Below are positions 24,717 to 33,202 of a stretch of 64,000 nucleotides of DNA, piece after piece. The notes beneath the pieces were generated by a model. The model had not been told where the DNA came from. It made no database searches and worked only from the letters and a program-made list of their open reading frames with translations. Source of the stretch: AP-15 sp963712825 (GTDB lineage Bacteria > Pseudomonadota > Alphaproteobacteria > ATCC43930 > CGMCC-115725); NCBI GenBank assembly GCA_963712825.1, contig CAVQJP010000013.1, positions 364,534-428,533 of the forward strand. Reading direction: 5' to 3'. The translations under genes and the position numbers were made by a program. The first letter of the stretch is position 1, and each line of letters opens with the position of its first letter.

Positions 24717-26630
24717 ATGAGACGAATTCTGCTCGCGATCGGGGCCTTGCTGCTCCTGACCACGGCGACCCACGCGCAGCTGAACAACATCGCCCAGCCG
24801 GCGGTGCCGCTCGGGGGCGGCGACACGCGCAGCCTGCCAAACCGGATGCTGCTGCCGCCAATGTTCGGCGCCAACCTGTTTCGGGTCGGGCCGCAGACGA
24901 CCGCCGGGCTCTTCCCCGGCGGGGTTGCGGGAACGACCACCGGCTCCCAGCTGACGCCCGCGATGATCGCCGCGCAGAGCCAGGCCGCGTCGAACCTGGC
25001 CGGAGGGAGTCCAGGAGCAGCGGCGGCTCTCGCGGCGGCCGCAGCCGCGGGCGCCGCCGGGACAGCCGCCGCCACCCCGGGCGCCGCCGGCGCGCTCGCG
25101 GCCGGCGCGGTCGGCGCGGGCGGGGTGGGCGGGACAGCCGGGGTGCAGTCCCCGACCATTCCGTCAACCCAGGTTCAGCCGCCTGGCGGCGTCCCCCCTT
25201 TTGACCCGAACCATGTGATGGCTCCGGGCGACGTGGTGCAGCTCCACGTCTACGGGGCGACGACGCTCGACCAGCAGGCGACGGTCGACGGCAACGGCGA
25301 TCTTTTTATTCCGAGCGTCGGCCCGGTGCATGTCTCCGGCATCCTCGCCGGCAATCTCGAAGCCGCCGTTTCCGCCGCGGTGTCCGCGATCTACCAGAAA
25401 AATTCACAGGTTTACGTGACTCTGGCGGCGGCGGTCCCGGTCAACGTCTTTGTCACCGGCGCGGTGATCTCGCCCGGCCAGTATGCGCTGTCGCCGACGG
25501 CGAGCATCATCGCCTTTCTGCAGGCAGCGGGCGGGGTCGACCCCGACCGCGGCAGCTACCGCGACATTCGGATATTGCGCGACCGGCAGACGATCGCGAT
25601 GGCCGACCTCTACGCGTTTCTGCTGCAAGGCCGGCTGCCGGCGGTGCGGCTGCGCGACCGCGACACCATCCTCGTCGGCCCGCAGGGGCCGACCGTGGCG
25701 GCCGAGGGCGACGTCAGCGGCGTCTTCCGATACGAGCTCTCCGCGCCGCAGAACGGGGCCCAGCTGCTCGGGCTGGCGCGCCCCTATCCCGACGCCACCC
25801 ACGTCAACCTCGTCGGGGTGCGCAACGGCCGGCCGACATCCTTCTACTTGTCGCTGAACCAGTTCCGCGGCGTGACCCTGCTCGACGGCGACATCGCCAC
25901 CTTTACGCCCGACGTGCCGACCGGGGTCATGACGGTGTCGGTTGACGGGCGGATCAACGGTCCGACAACCTTGGTCGTAACCCGCGAGGCAAGGCTGCTC
26001 GACGTGTTGCCCTATCTGCCGGTCGACCCGTACTTCGCCAACACTCCCGCGGTTTACATCCGGCGCGTCAGCATCGCCCAGGCCCAGCAACGGGCGATCC
26101 AGGAATCGATGCAGCGCCTCGAGAGCACGGTCGTAACGGCGCCGACCATCACCTCCGAGCAGGCCCAAATGCGCCAGCAGGAGGCGCAGATCATCTTCCA
26201 GTTCGCCGGGCAATTGACCAATGTGCATCCCGAAGGCCGGCTTGTCGTCCAGCAGAACGGGCAGCCGTCGAATGTCCGCCTCGAAGACGGCGACGTGATC
26301 GTGGTGCCGTCGCGGACCGATCTCGTGCTCGTCAGCGGCGAGGTCCGGCTCCCGCAGTCGGTGGTGTGGGTCCAAGGCAGGCCGCTCAGCTACTATATCA
26401 ACGCCTCAGGCAACTTTACCGAGCGCGCCAACACATCCGAGATTCTGGTCATGGAGCCGAGCGGTGCCACCTTGGTGGGCAGCAACCCGCCGATAAGCGC
26501 CGGCGACCGCATCATCGTGCTGCCCGCGCCGGACAATTGGGCGCTGCCTTTTGTCAAGGACCTGACCCAGATTCTATACCAGATCGCGGTCGGCGCCGGG
26601 GTGCTGATCAATCTCAGAAACGGAGGATGA
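24717..26630 (+). CDS. Wza-like polysaccharide export protein (SLBB domains)
   Basis: 637 residues. Signal peptide MRRILLAIGALLLLTTATHA with no lipobox Cys. A Gly/Ala-rich linker of about 50 residues (roughly 95-143) precedes the export domain: APGDVVQLHVYGATTLDQQATVDGNG and FIPSVGPVHVSG, the classic Poly_export start. Several SLBB-like units follow (VNVFVTGAVISPGQYAL; DLVLVSGEVRLPQSVVW), and the C-terminus carries ILVMEPSGA and GDRIIVLPAPD. It would form the outer-membrane channel for the polymer. The ATG 24717 fits the signal peptide; a GTG at 24705 with GGGAGAA is an alternative. No Wzc kinase is present. Confidence 0.9.
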   Translation: MRRILLAIGALLLLTTATHAQLNNIAQPAVPLGGGDTRSLPNRMLLPPMFGANLFRVGPQTTAGLFPGGVAGTTTGSQLTPAMIAAQSQAASNLAGGSPGAAAALAAAAAAGAAGTAAATPGAAGALAAGAVGAGGVGGTAGVQSPTIPSTQVQPPGGVPPFDPNHVMAPGDVVQLHVYGATTLDQQATVDGNGDLFIPSVGPVHVSGILAGNLEAAVSAAVSAIYQKNSQVYVTLAAAVPVNVFVTGAVISPGQYALSPTASIIAFLQAAGGVDPDRGSYRDIRILRDRQTIAMADLYAFLLQGRLPAVRLRDRDTILVGPQGPTVAAEGDVSGVFRYELSAPQNGAQLLGLARPYPDATHVNLVGVRNGRPTSFYLSLNQFRGVTLLDGDIATFTPDVPTGVMTVSVDGRINGPTTLVVTREARLLDVLPYLPVDPYFANTPAVYIRRVSIAQAQQRAIQESMQRLESTVVTAPTITSEQAQMRQQEAQIIFQFAGQLTNVHPEGRLVVQQNGQPSNVRLEDGDVIVVPSRTDLVLVSGEVRLPQSVVWVQGRPLSYYINASGNFTERANTSEILVMEPSGATLVGSNPPISAGDRIIVLPAPDNWALPFVKDLTQILYQIAVGAGVLINLRNGG

Positions 26631-26757
26631 CGGCCAAGATGCGCGGCGCGGCGCGGTGCGATGTTCATTCGACGAACATGGTTGACGTTCACGCCGCGAA
26701 CGCAGTATCGATTTGGTCGGGCCCGGCACAACGGGTAGCTGCGAGAAGCCTTTAGCG

Positions 26758-27453
26758 TTGAGCGAAGCGAGCCAGGACCAGGGCGACCCCGAAATCGTGC
26801 TCGGTCTGCTGACCTCGATCGAGCGCGATAGCGCGGTCACCCAGCGCAAATTGGCGGGCGATCTGGGGATCGCGCTCGGTCTCGCCAACGCCTATCTGCG
26901 CCGCTGCGTGCGCAAAGGTCTGGTCAAGGTCAGCCAAGTTCCGCTGAACCGTTACGCCTACTACCTGACGCCGCAGGGCTTCGCCGAGAAGAGCCGGCTG
27001 ACCGCGGAATATCTCGCCTATTCGCTTGATTTTTTCCGCAGGGCCCGCCGCGACTGCTCGGAAGTGCTGCGGCGATGCGCAGCACAGGGATGGCGCCGGG
27101 TGGCACTTTACGGCGCCGGCGAATTGGCCGAGATCGCGGCCTTGAGCGCCGGCGACAGCGGGGTCGAGATCGTCTGCGTCATCGACGCGGCCGCGGCGGG
27201 AAGGCGCTGCGCCGGTCTCGCGGTCGTCCCCGACCTCGCTGCGGCGCTGCGTCATGCCGGCCCACATCCGCTCGAGGGTATTGTCCTGACCGACACAGGC
27301 GGCCCTCAGGCTAGCTTTGAGCAGCTCTGCGCCGTTGCGGTGCGGAACGGTTTCGCGCCCGAAAGAATCGTGGCGCCGGCCCTGCTCGGGATTTCGACGG
27401 CGACGCCCGCCGCCGCGGGGCCAAGTGCCGCGGAGCCTGCTGCCGCACCTTGA
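26758..27453 (+). CDS. EPS-associated winged-helix regulator with a C-terminal nucleotide-binding-type domain
   Basis: About 231 residues. The N-terminal 90 residues match the MarR-like EPS-associated regulators: SAVTQRKLAGDLGIALGLANAYLRRCVRKGLVKVSQ, split as recognition helix and wing, then YYLTPQGFAEKSRLTAEYL. Family members of this kind are about 110 residues; here a second domain follows with VALYGAGELAEIAAL and VVCVID-like strand (VEIVCVIDAAAAGRRCAGL), a Rossmann-type pattern. It may bind a nucleotide sugar or NAD and report polymer precursor supply (inference). TTG 26758 with GAGAAG upstream is preferred; a TTG at 26713 is also in frame. Confidence 0.75.
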   Translation: MSEASQDQGDPEIVLGLLTSIERDSAVTQRKLAGDLGIALGLANAYLRRCVRKGLVKVSQVPLNRYAYYLTPQGFAEKSRLTAEYLAYSLDFFRRARRDCSEVLRRCAAQGWRRVALYGAGELAEIAALSAGDSGVEIVCVIDAAAAGRRCAGLAVVPDLAAALRHAGPHPLEGIVLTDTGGPQASFEQLCAVAVRNGFAPERIVAPALLGISTATPAAAGPSAAEPAAAP

Positions 27454-27586
27454 CACCCGCCGCCGTGCTTTGCCGGCGGACGCATCGAAAGGATGATTTT
27501 GCTGTGGTGCCCTCGCGTCACCCCGACGGCGGTAGCATGGGAGCAGGCACTTTTCGCACCTTGCCACAGACGGCCGAAAGCTGCCG

Positions 27587-28720
27587 ATGACAGCCGGAGG
27601 TGTCGTCCACGTGATCACTGGTCTCGAGATCGGCGGCGCCGAAATGCTGCTTCTTGAGCTGTGCCGGGAGGACATGCGGCGCGGCCGGGACTGTTCGGTG
27701 GCGAGCCTGATCTCCGAGGGTCCGATGCGCGACCGCTTTGCGCAAATCGGCGTCGAAGTGACGGGACTCGACATGAAGCGCGGCGAATTTTCTGCGCCGC
27801 GGCTGGGGCGGCTGGTGCGCCTCGTTCGTCGAATCCGACCGCGCATCGTGCAGGGCTGGCTTTACCACGCGAATCTTGCTGCGACCGCGGCGGCGCGGCT
27901 CGCCGCCGTCTTCCCGCGGCCGCGGCTCGCCTGGAGCATTCACGGCGCGCTCCCCGAGTTTGCCTGCTATCCGCCGCGGCTGCGCCGCGCGGTCGATCTT
28001 GGCGCGCGCCTTTCGCCGTTTGCCGACGGTATTCTCTACAACGGCCGCGCGGCGCTCGACGGCCACCGGCAATTCGGCTTTCGCGCGCCGCTCGCCCGGC
28101 TGTTCTCGAACGGGGTCGATCTGACCCAATTCGGTTCCGCACCCGATCTGCGGGCCGCGACCCGCCGCGAGCTGGGGTTGCCCGAGGACGCGGTGGTCGC
28201 GATCGCCGTCGGCCGCGACGACCCGATGAAAAACTGGCCCGGCATGCTCGCCGCCGCCGATGCGCCAGCCGACAGAAATGTCTGGCTTGTCGCCGTCGGT
28301 GACGGAACCGAGCGGCTGCCGCCGGCGCCCCGGCGCCGTCTGCTCGGACGCCGCGACGACATGCCGGCGCTCTATGCGGCGGCCGACATCTTTATGCTCG
28401 CCTCGCATTTTGGCGAGGGCACCTCGGTGGCGCTGAGCGAGGCAATGGCCAGCGGGCTGCCGGTCGTCGTGACCGCGGTCGGCGACAACGGCGCGGTTGT
28501 GGGCGAAGCCGGGCTCGTCGTCCCGCCGCGGGACGGGGCCGCCCTCGCACGGGCGCTGTCGACGCTCGCCGGCGATCCGGCGTTGCGCGCCAGCACCGGA
28601 AGGGCCGCGCAGGCAGCAGCCCTTACCCGCTTCGGCATCGATCGGCTGCACGCGAGCTTTGCCGATTTCTACGCCGAATTGCTGGGCGAGCCTCGGCTGG
28701 GCAACCGCGAGGCCGCCTGA
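27587..28720 (+). CDS. Glycosyltransferase family 4
   Basis: 377 residues. The N-domain has VVHVITGLEIGGAEMLLLEL and the LYHANLAATAAARLA phrase common in GT4 enzymes of EPS loci; the C-domain has AVVAIAVGRDDPMKNWPGML, VWLVAVGDG, YAAADIFMLASHFGEGTSVALSEAMASGLPVVVT, with the E-x7-E of the donor site. The start ATG 27587 follows 133 nt with no other gene. No clear ribosome site of unusual kind. It likely adds a sugar at the cytoplasmic face of the membrane. Confidence 0.9.
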   Translation: MTAGGVVHVITGLEIGGAEMLLLELCREDMRRGRDCSVASLISEGPMRDRFAQIGVEVTGLDMKRGEFSAPRLGRLVRLVRRIRPRIVQGWLYHANLAATAAARLAAVFPRPRLAWSIHGALPEFACYPPRLRRAVDLGARLSPFADGILYNGRAALDGHRQFGFRAPLARLFSNGVDLTQFGSAPDLRAATRRELGLPEDAVVAIAVGRDDPMKNWPGMLAAADAPADRNVWLVAVGDGTERLPPAPRRRLLGRRDDMPALYAAADIFMLASHFGEGTSVALSEAMASGLPVVVTAVGDNGAVVGEAGLVVPPRDGAALARALSTLAGDPALRASTGRAAQAAALTRFGIDRLHASFADFYAELLGEPRLGNREAA

Positions 28721-28787
28721 AAAGGCGCGAGCGCAGCGCCACGCGCGGCGGCTCAAGCATCTCTTCGCGTTGTGGGGGGCAAGTACC

Positions 28788-29558
28788 GTGAAAGCAGTGA
28801 TTTTGGCGGGTGGGCTCGGCACCCGGTTGTCCGAGGAGACCGAGCATCGGCCAAAGCCGATGGTCGAGATCGGCGGCAAGCCGATCCTGTGGCATATCAT
28901 GAAGATCTACTCGGCGCATGGCATCGCCGACTTTATCATTTGTCTCGGCTACAAGGGTTACGTGATCAAGGAATGGTTTGCCAACTATTTCCTTCACAAC
29001 TCCGACGTCACGATCGACATGCGCGACAATTCGATGAGCATCCATCAGGCCTCGGTCGAGCCGTGGCGGGTCACATTGATCGACACCGGCGAAGCGACGA
29101 TGATCGGCGGCCGGATAAAACGCATTCTGCCCTATGTCGGCGAGGATCCGGCGTTCTGCCTGACCTATGGCGACGGCGTCGGCAATGTCGACGTCTCGCA
29201 GGCGATCGCGCTCCACCGCGACGAGCAGCGCCTCGCCACCGTCACTGCGATGCAGCCGCCGGGGCGCTTTGGTTCGCTGCGCCTCGAAGGCAATCGCGTC
29301 ACCGGCTTTCAGGAAAAGCCGATCGGCGACGGCGGCTGGATCAATGGCGGGTTTTTTGTCCTGTCGCCAAAGATCGGCGAGTACATCGACGGCGACGCTT
29401 CGGTGTGGGAGCGCGAGCCGATGGAGCGGCTCGCTGCCGACGACCAGCTGACGGTCTATTTCCACCACGGCTTCTGGCAGCCGATGGATACCTTGCGCGA
29501 CAAGCGCTACCTTGAAGAATTGTGGGTCGGGGGACGAGCGCCATGGAAAATCTGGTGA
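28788..29558 (+). CDS. rfbF: Glucose-1-phosphate cytidylyltransferase
   Basis: 256 residues, the usual length. It makes CDP-glucose from CTP and glucose 1-phosphate. The nucleotide-binding start is VKAVILAGGLGTRLSEETEHRPKPMVEIG, split as GGLGTRLSEETEHRPKPM; later blocks are LTYGDGVGNVD, PPGRFGSLRLEG, FQEKPIGDGGWINGGFFV and WQPMDTLRDK, all RfbF-specific. GTG 28788 lies after GTGGGGGG. It opens a set of four coupled genes for a CDP-deoxyhexose; a CDP-glucose 4,6-dehydratase would have to be one of the two SDR genes or lie elsewhere. It overlaps the next gene by 16 nt. Confidence 0.95.
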   Translation: MKAVILAGGLGTRLSEETEHRPKPMVEIGGKPILWHIMKIYSAHGIADFIICLGYKGYVIKEWFANYFLHNSDVTIDMRDNSMSIHQASVEPWRVTLIDTGEATMIGGRIKRILPYVGEDPAFCLTYGDGVGNVDVSQAIALHRDEQRLATVTAMQPPGRFGSLRLEGNRVTGFQEKPIGDGGWINGGFFVLSPKIGEYIDGDASVWEREPMERLAADDQLTVYFHHGFWQPMDTLRDKRYLEELWVGGRAPWKIW

Positions 29559-30661
29559 CGGCGGCAACGCCGGTAACCCTAGGGCGTCGCATGCGAGTAT
29601 TGATCACCGGAAATTCGGGCTATGTCGGCTCGATGCTCGTCCGCCATCTGCGCAGCGTCATGCCGCAGGCCGAGCTGATTGGTTACGACGCCGGGTTTTT
29701 CGCGCATTGCCTGACCGACGCCGAGTCATTGCCGGAAGCACGGCTGACCCGGCAGCATTACGGCGACGTGCGCGACCTGCCGCCGGACCTCCTTGAAGGG
29801 GTCGACGCGGTCGTCCATCTGGCCGCGGTTTCGAACGACCCGATGGGAAACCGGTTCGAAGAGGTGACCGACGAGATCAACGCGCAGGCCAGCCTGCGTC
29901 TCGCGCGCCTTGCCCAGATGGCCGGGGTGCGCGCGTTTGTCTTCGCCTCGTCATGCTCGATCTACGGCTTTGCCGAGGGCGGCCCGCGGCGCGAAGATGA
30001 CGCGGTCAACCCGCTGACCGCCTATGCCCGCTCGAAAGTCGCGACCGAACGTGGGTTGGCCGCGATGAACGCCGGCGGCATGACGATCACCTGCCTGCGC
30101 TTCGCCACCGCCTGCGGCATGAGCGACCGCTTGCGGCTCGACCTCGTCCTCAACGACTTTGCCGCCTGCGCGATCGCGACCGGCGAGATCGGCGTCCTTT
30201 CCGACGGCACCCCATGGCGGCCGCTGATCGACGTGAGCGACATGGCGCGCGCGATCGAATGGGCAATCGGCCGCGACCCCTCGGCGGGCGGCGAAATCTT
30301 GTCCGTCAATGCCGGCTCGGACGCCTGGAATTATCAGGTCAAGGAACTGGCGGAGGCGGTCGCCGCGGCGGTGCCGGGGACGAGCGTCTCGATCAACCGC
30401 GAGGCGCCCCCCGACAAGCGCTCGTACCGTGTCGATTTCTCATTGTTCCAGCAACTCGCCCCCGGCCATCAGCCGCGCTCGACACTCGCCGACAGCATCG
30501 GCCGGTTGCGGTGCGGACTCGAGAACATGGGCTTCGCCGACCGCGATTTCCGCAACTCGTCGCTGATCCGGCTGAAGACGCTCGACCGCCTGATCGCGCG
30601 CGGGGTGCTGCTGCCGTCGCTGCGTTGGCGAAACGGTCTGGCGGCGAGCGCCGCGGCATGA
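29543..30661 (+). CDS. NAD-dependent epimerase/dehydratase (extended SDR)
   Basis: 372 residues from ATG 29543 (or 357 from ATG 29591). The Rossmann start is RVLITGNSGYVGSMLV, the serine and tyrosine of the active site are in ASSCSIYGFAEG and YARSK, and VVHLAAVSNDPMGN is a typical strand. The family acts on CDP- or dTDP-linked keto sugars. The gene overlaps rfbF at its start and the RmlC-like gene at its end (ATGA), so it is coupled to both. CDP-glucose 4,6-dehydratase activity is possible but the sequence is also like generic nucleotide-sugar dehydratases. Confidence 0.88.
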   Translation: MENLVTAATPVTLGRRMRVLITGNSGYVGSMLVRHLRSVMPQAELIGYDAGFFAHCLTDAESLPEARLTRQHYGDVRDLPPDLLEGVDAVVHLAAVSNDPMGNRFEEVTDEINAQASLRLARLAQMAGVRAFVFASSCSIYGFAEGGPRREDDAVNPLTAYARSKVATERGLAAMNAGGMTITCLRFATACGMSDRLRLDLVLNDFAACAIATGEIGVLSDGTPWRPLIDVSDMARAIEWAIGRDPSAGGEILSVNAGSDAWNYQVKELAEAVAAAVPGTSVSINREAPPDKRSYRVDFSLFQQLAPGHQPRSTLADSIGRLRCGLENMGFADRDFRNSSLIRLKTLDRLIARGVLLPSLRWRNGLAASAAA

Positions 30662-31224
30662 AATTTGTCCCGACCCCGCTCGACGGCGCCTATCTGATCG
30701 AGCTCGAAAAGCGCGGCGACCATCGCGGCTTTTTCGCCCGCTTTTTCTGCGAGCGGGAATTTGCTGAGGCCGGGCTCGAGACCCGCTTTGTCCAGGTCAA
30801 CAATTCGCTGACCGGGGCCCGCGGCACCCTGCGCGGCATGCATTTTCAATTGCCGCCGGCGGCCGAGGTCAAGCTCGTGCGCTGCATCCACGGCGCGCTC
30901 CATGATGTCATCATTGATTTGCGGCCCGACAGCCTGACCTATCTCGGCTGGTTCGGCGCCGATCTCACCGCCGAAAACCGGACGATGATGTATGTCCCGC
31001 GCGGTTTCGCCCACGGGTTCATGACCTTGTCAAACGACGCCGAGGCGCTTTATCTGGTCAGCGCCTTCTACGCCCCCGAGCACGAGCGCGGGGTGCGCTT
31101 TGACGATCCGCGCTTTGGCATCCGCTGGCCGGCGCCGCCGGCGGAGATGTCGGCCAAGGACCGCGAATGGCCAGACTACGACCCGGTCGGCCCCGACGCG
31201 GCAAGGTTGCGGGGGTGCCGGTGA
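30658..31224 (+). CDS. dTDP-4-dehydrorhamnose 3,5-epimerase-like cupin enzyme
   Basis: 188 residues, the length of RmlC. Family blocks: RGTLRGMHFQLPP with the catalytic His, KLVRCIHGALHDVIIDLR with the Lys, VPRGFAHGFMTLSNDAEALYLVSAFY with the catalytic Tyr region, and FGIRWPAPP. It epimerises C3/C5 of a keto-deoxysugar nucleotide. Sitting among CDP-sugar genes, the substrate is more likely a CDP-4-keto-6-deoxyhexose than dTDP (inference). It overlaps the preceding stop (ATGA) and the following start (GTGA). Confidence 0.9.
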   Translation: MKFVPTPLDGAYLIELEKRGDHRGFFARFFCEREFAEAGLETRFVQVNNSLTGARGTLRGMHFQLPPAAEVKLVRCIHGALHDVIIDLRPDSLTYLGWFGADLTAENRTMMYVPRGFAHGFMTLSNDAEALYLVSAFYAPEHERGVRFDDPRFGIRWPAPPAEMSAKDREWPDYDPVGPDAARLRGCR

Positions 31225-32132
31225 GGGTTCTGTTGACCGGCGCCAGCTCCTTTACCGGGCTGTGGTTTGCGCGGGCATTGCACGCTGCCGGCCATCATGT
31301 GGTGGCGCCGTTGCGGCGGGCGCGTGCAGACTACCGCGGCGACGTCCGGGCGCAGCGGGTCGAGCAGCTCGGCCGGGTCGCCGAATGCAGCGTCGGCACG
31401 GTCTTTGGCGATGACAGGTTTCTCGACCTCTGCCGATCCGGGAGCTGGGATCTGCTGTGCCATCACGCCGCCGAGGTCGGCGACTACCGCTCGCCGTCGT
31501 TTGACGTTGCCGGCGCACTCGCCGCCAACACCCGCAACTTTTCCGACGTGCTCGCGGCCATGCGCGGGCTGCGCGGTGTCGTCCTGACCGGCAGCGTGTT
31601 CGAAGCCAACGAAGGCGCCGGAACAGCGCCGCTGCGGGCCTTTTCCCTTTACGGCGTGTCAAAGGGCGTGACCGCCGACCTCGTGCGCTTTTATTGCGAG
31701 GCGGCCGGCGTGACATTCGGCAAGCTCGTCATTCCGAACCCGTTCGGCCCGTTCGAGGAGCCGCGGTTTTGCGCCTATCTGCTGCGCCGGTGGCAGGGCG
31801 GAGAAGCCGCCGAAGTGCGCACCCCGGCCTATGTCCGCGACAACATCCATGTCGACCTGTTGGCCGGCGCCTACGCCGCTTTTGCCGAAAGGGTCGCGGC
31901 CGGATCCGGCTTTATGCGCACCAACCCCAGCGGATATGTCGAGACCCAGGGCGCCTTCGCCCATCGTTTCGCCGGCGAGATCGGGCGTCGCACCGGGCTC
32001 GACTGCCGCGTCGCCCTCACCCACCAAACCGAGTTCCCCGAGCCCCCGGTCCGCATCAACACCCACCCCCCTCAGCTTCGCGGCTGGAGCGAGACCGACG
32101 CCTGGGACGCAGTGGCCGACTATTATCCATGA
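31221..32132 (+). CDS. NAD-dependent epimerase/dehydratase (SDR), CDP-sugar reductase-like
   Basis: 303 residues from GTG 31221. VRVLLTGASSFTGLWFARAL is the nucleotide-binding start, CHHAAEVGDYR and LTGSVFEANEG carry the serine-type segment, and YGVSKG is the YxxxK of SDR enzymes. It is the last of the four coupled CDP-sugar genes and could be the final 4-ketoreductase (the role of RfbJ in abequose synthesis is a known parallel). Past its stop there is an AT-rich stretch with the next methyltransferase gene, so the operon may end here. Confidence 0.85.
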   Translation: MRVLLTGASSFTGLWFARALHAAGHHVVAPLRRARADYRGDVRAQRVEQLGRVAECSVGTVFGDDRFLDLCRSGSWDLLCHHAAEVGDYRSPSFDVAGALAANTRNFSDVLAAMRGLRGVVLTGSVFEANEGAGTAPLRAFSLYGVSKGVTADLVRFYCEAAGVTFGKLVIPNPFGPFEEPRFCAYLLRRWQGGEAAEVRTPAYVRDNIHVDLLAGAYAAFAERVAAGSGFMRTNPSGYVETQGAFAHRFAGEIGRRTGLDCRVALTHQTEFPEPPVRINTHPPQLRGWSETDAWDAVADYYP

Positions 32133-32217
32133 TGAGGTCTCGTGCGTCTTCATGATAAACATCTGTATAAGCCCTCATGCTTCCTCGGTGCTTATCAGTA
32201 TTAGAGAAGTATATTAA

Positions 32218-33039
32218 ATGGATGGAATCAAACATCTCAAAAAACTTTTCGAACTTCAGCGAAAATACAACGGTCTTTATAGTGGGTATCTGCAACACGG
32301 CGTATGCCGCACCCTTGACATGAATGATAAAGAGAATCAGTTTGGTGCTGATTGGGAAAGGGACCACTATTTTTCGGTGGGAGCAGACGCGCTGCGCATT
32401 ATTATCCATGGCCTTCTAGGAGCGTTACGGGAGCCCCCGATGCGGATTTTAGACTTTCCCTGTGGTTCAGGACGAGTAGGCCGTCATCTCCGTGCCTTTT
32501 TTCCTAGTGCCCGAATTGTGGCTTGCGACTTGTATGAACAACACGTCAAGTTTTGCAGAGAAGTTCTTGGGACTGACGGTTTTATTTCACAGGAGGACCT
32601 CGATTTAATAGATTTTGGCGGTAAATTTGACTTAATATATTGTGGTTCTCTGGTGACCCACTTGCCTGTGGACCTATTTAAGTCGGCGATACGCCTGATT
32701 TCAAAATCGTTGGCCGACGATGGTTTGGCGGTCATCACGACTTATGGCCGCCACTCAGAGTATATACAACGGCATAAATGGAAGTATATCGATGACACCC
32801 TATTCGCAGTTGCCGAATCAACCGTTTCCACCTCTGGGTTCGGGTATGTCGATTATATCCAGCACGCCAAAGCTGATTTTGGCAAGCAGGCGCGGTACGG
32901 CATTAGCCTGAGTTGCCCGCATTGGATCATGAAATTGATGGAAGAGGATTACGATACACGCGTGCTTGGCTATGGTGAGCGGGTTTTAGACGATCATCAG
33001 GACGTCATAATTATCGGAAAACCAGGAATAAACGGCTGA
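32218..33039 (+). CDS. Class I SAM-dependent methyltransferase, AT-rich gene
   Basis: 273 residues. The SAM site is MRILDFPCGSGRVGRHLRAFFP, split as ILDFPCGSGRVGRHL with the Asp and Gly pattern of motif I; RIVACDLYEQHVKFC gives the acidic residue after beta-2 and FDLIYCGSLVTHLP is motif IV. The codons are visibly richer in A/T than in all neighbours, so recent transfer is likely. An AGAGAAG site precedes ATG 32218. It could methylate a sugar of the repeat unit or cap the chain. It has no partner overlap; spacing to both neighbours is over 80 nt. Confidence 0.85.
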   Translation: MDGIKHLKKLFELQRKYNGLYSGYLQHGVCRTLDMNDKENQFGADWERDHYFSVGADALRIIIHGLLGALREPPMRILDFPCGSGRVGRHLRAFFPSARIVACDLYEQHVKFCREVLGTDGFISQEDLDLIDFGGKFDLIYCGSLVTHLPVDLFKSAIRLISKSLADDGLAVITTYGRHSEYIQRHKWKYIDDTLFAVAESTVSTSGFGYVDYIQHAKADFGKQARYGISLSCPHWIMKLMEEDYDTRVLGYGERVLDDHQDVIIIGKPGING

Positions 33040-33202
33040 CAAACTACCGATTCAATCGTGCACCTGCGCGAGACTTACGTAGAATACGTATCAGCCTTAG
33101 TGGTTGATGCCGAGCACCCATGGCCGCTCCGACGGCTCCTTAGCCTTGGTCTTCGCATCTCGACAGTAGACAGCGACTTCACACGGAGTACCGACAATTA
33201 GC

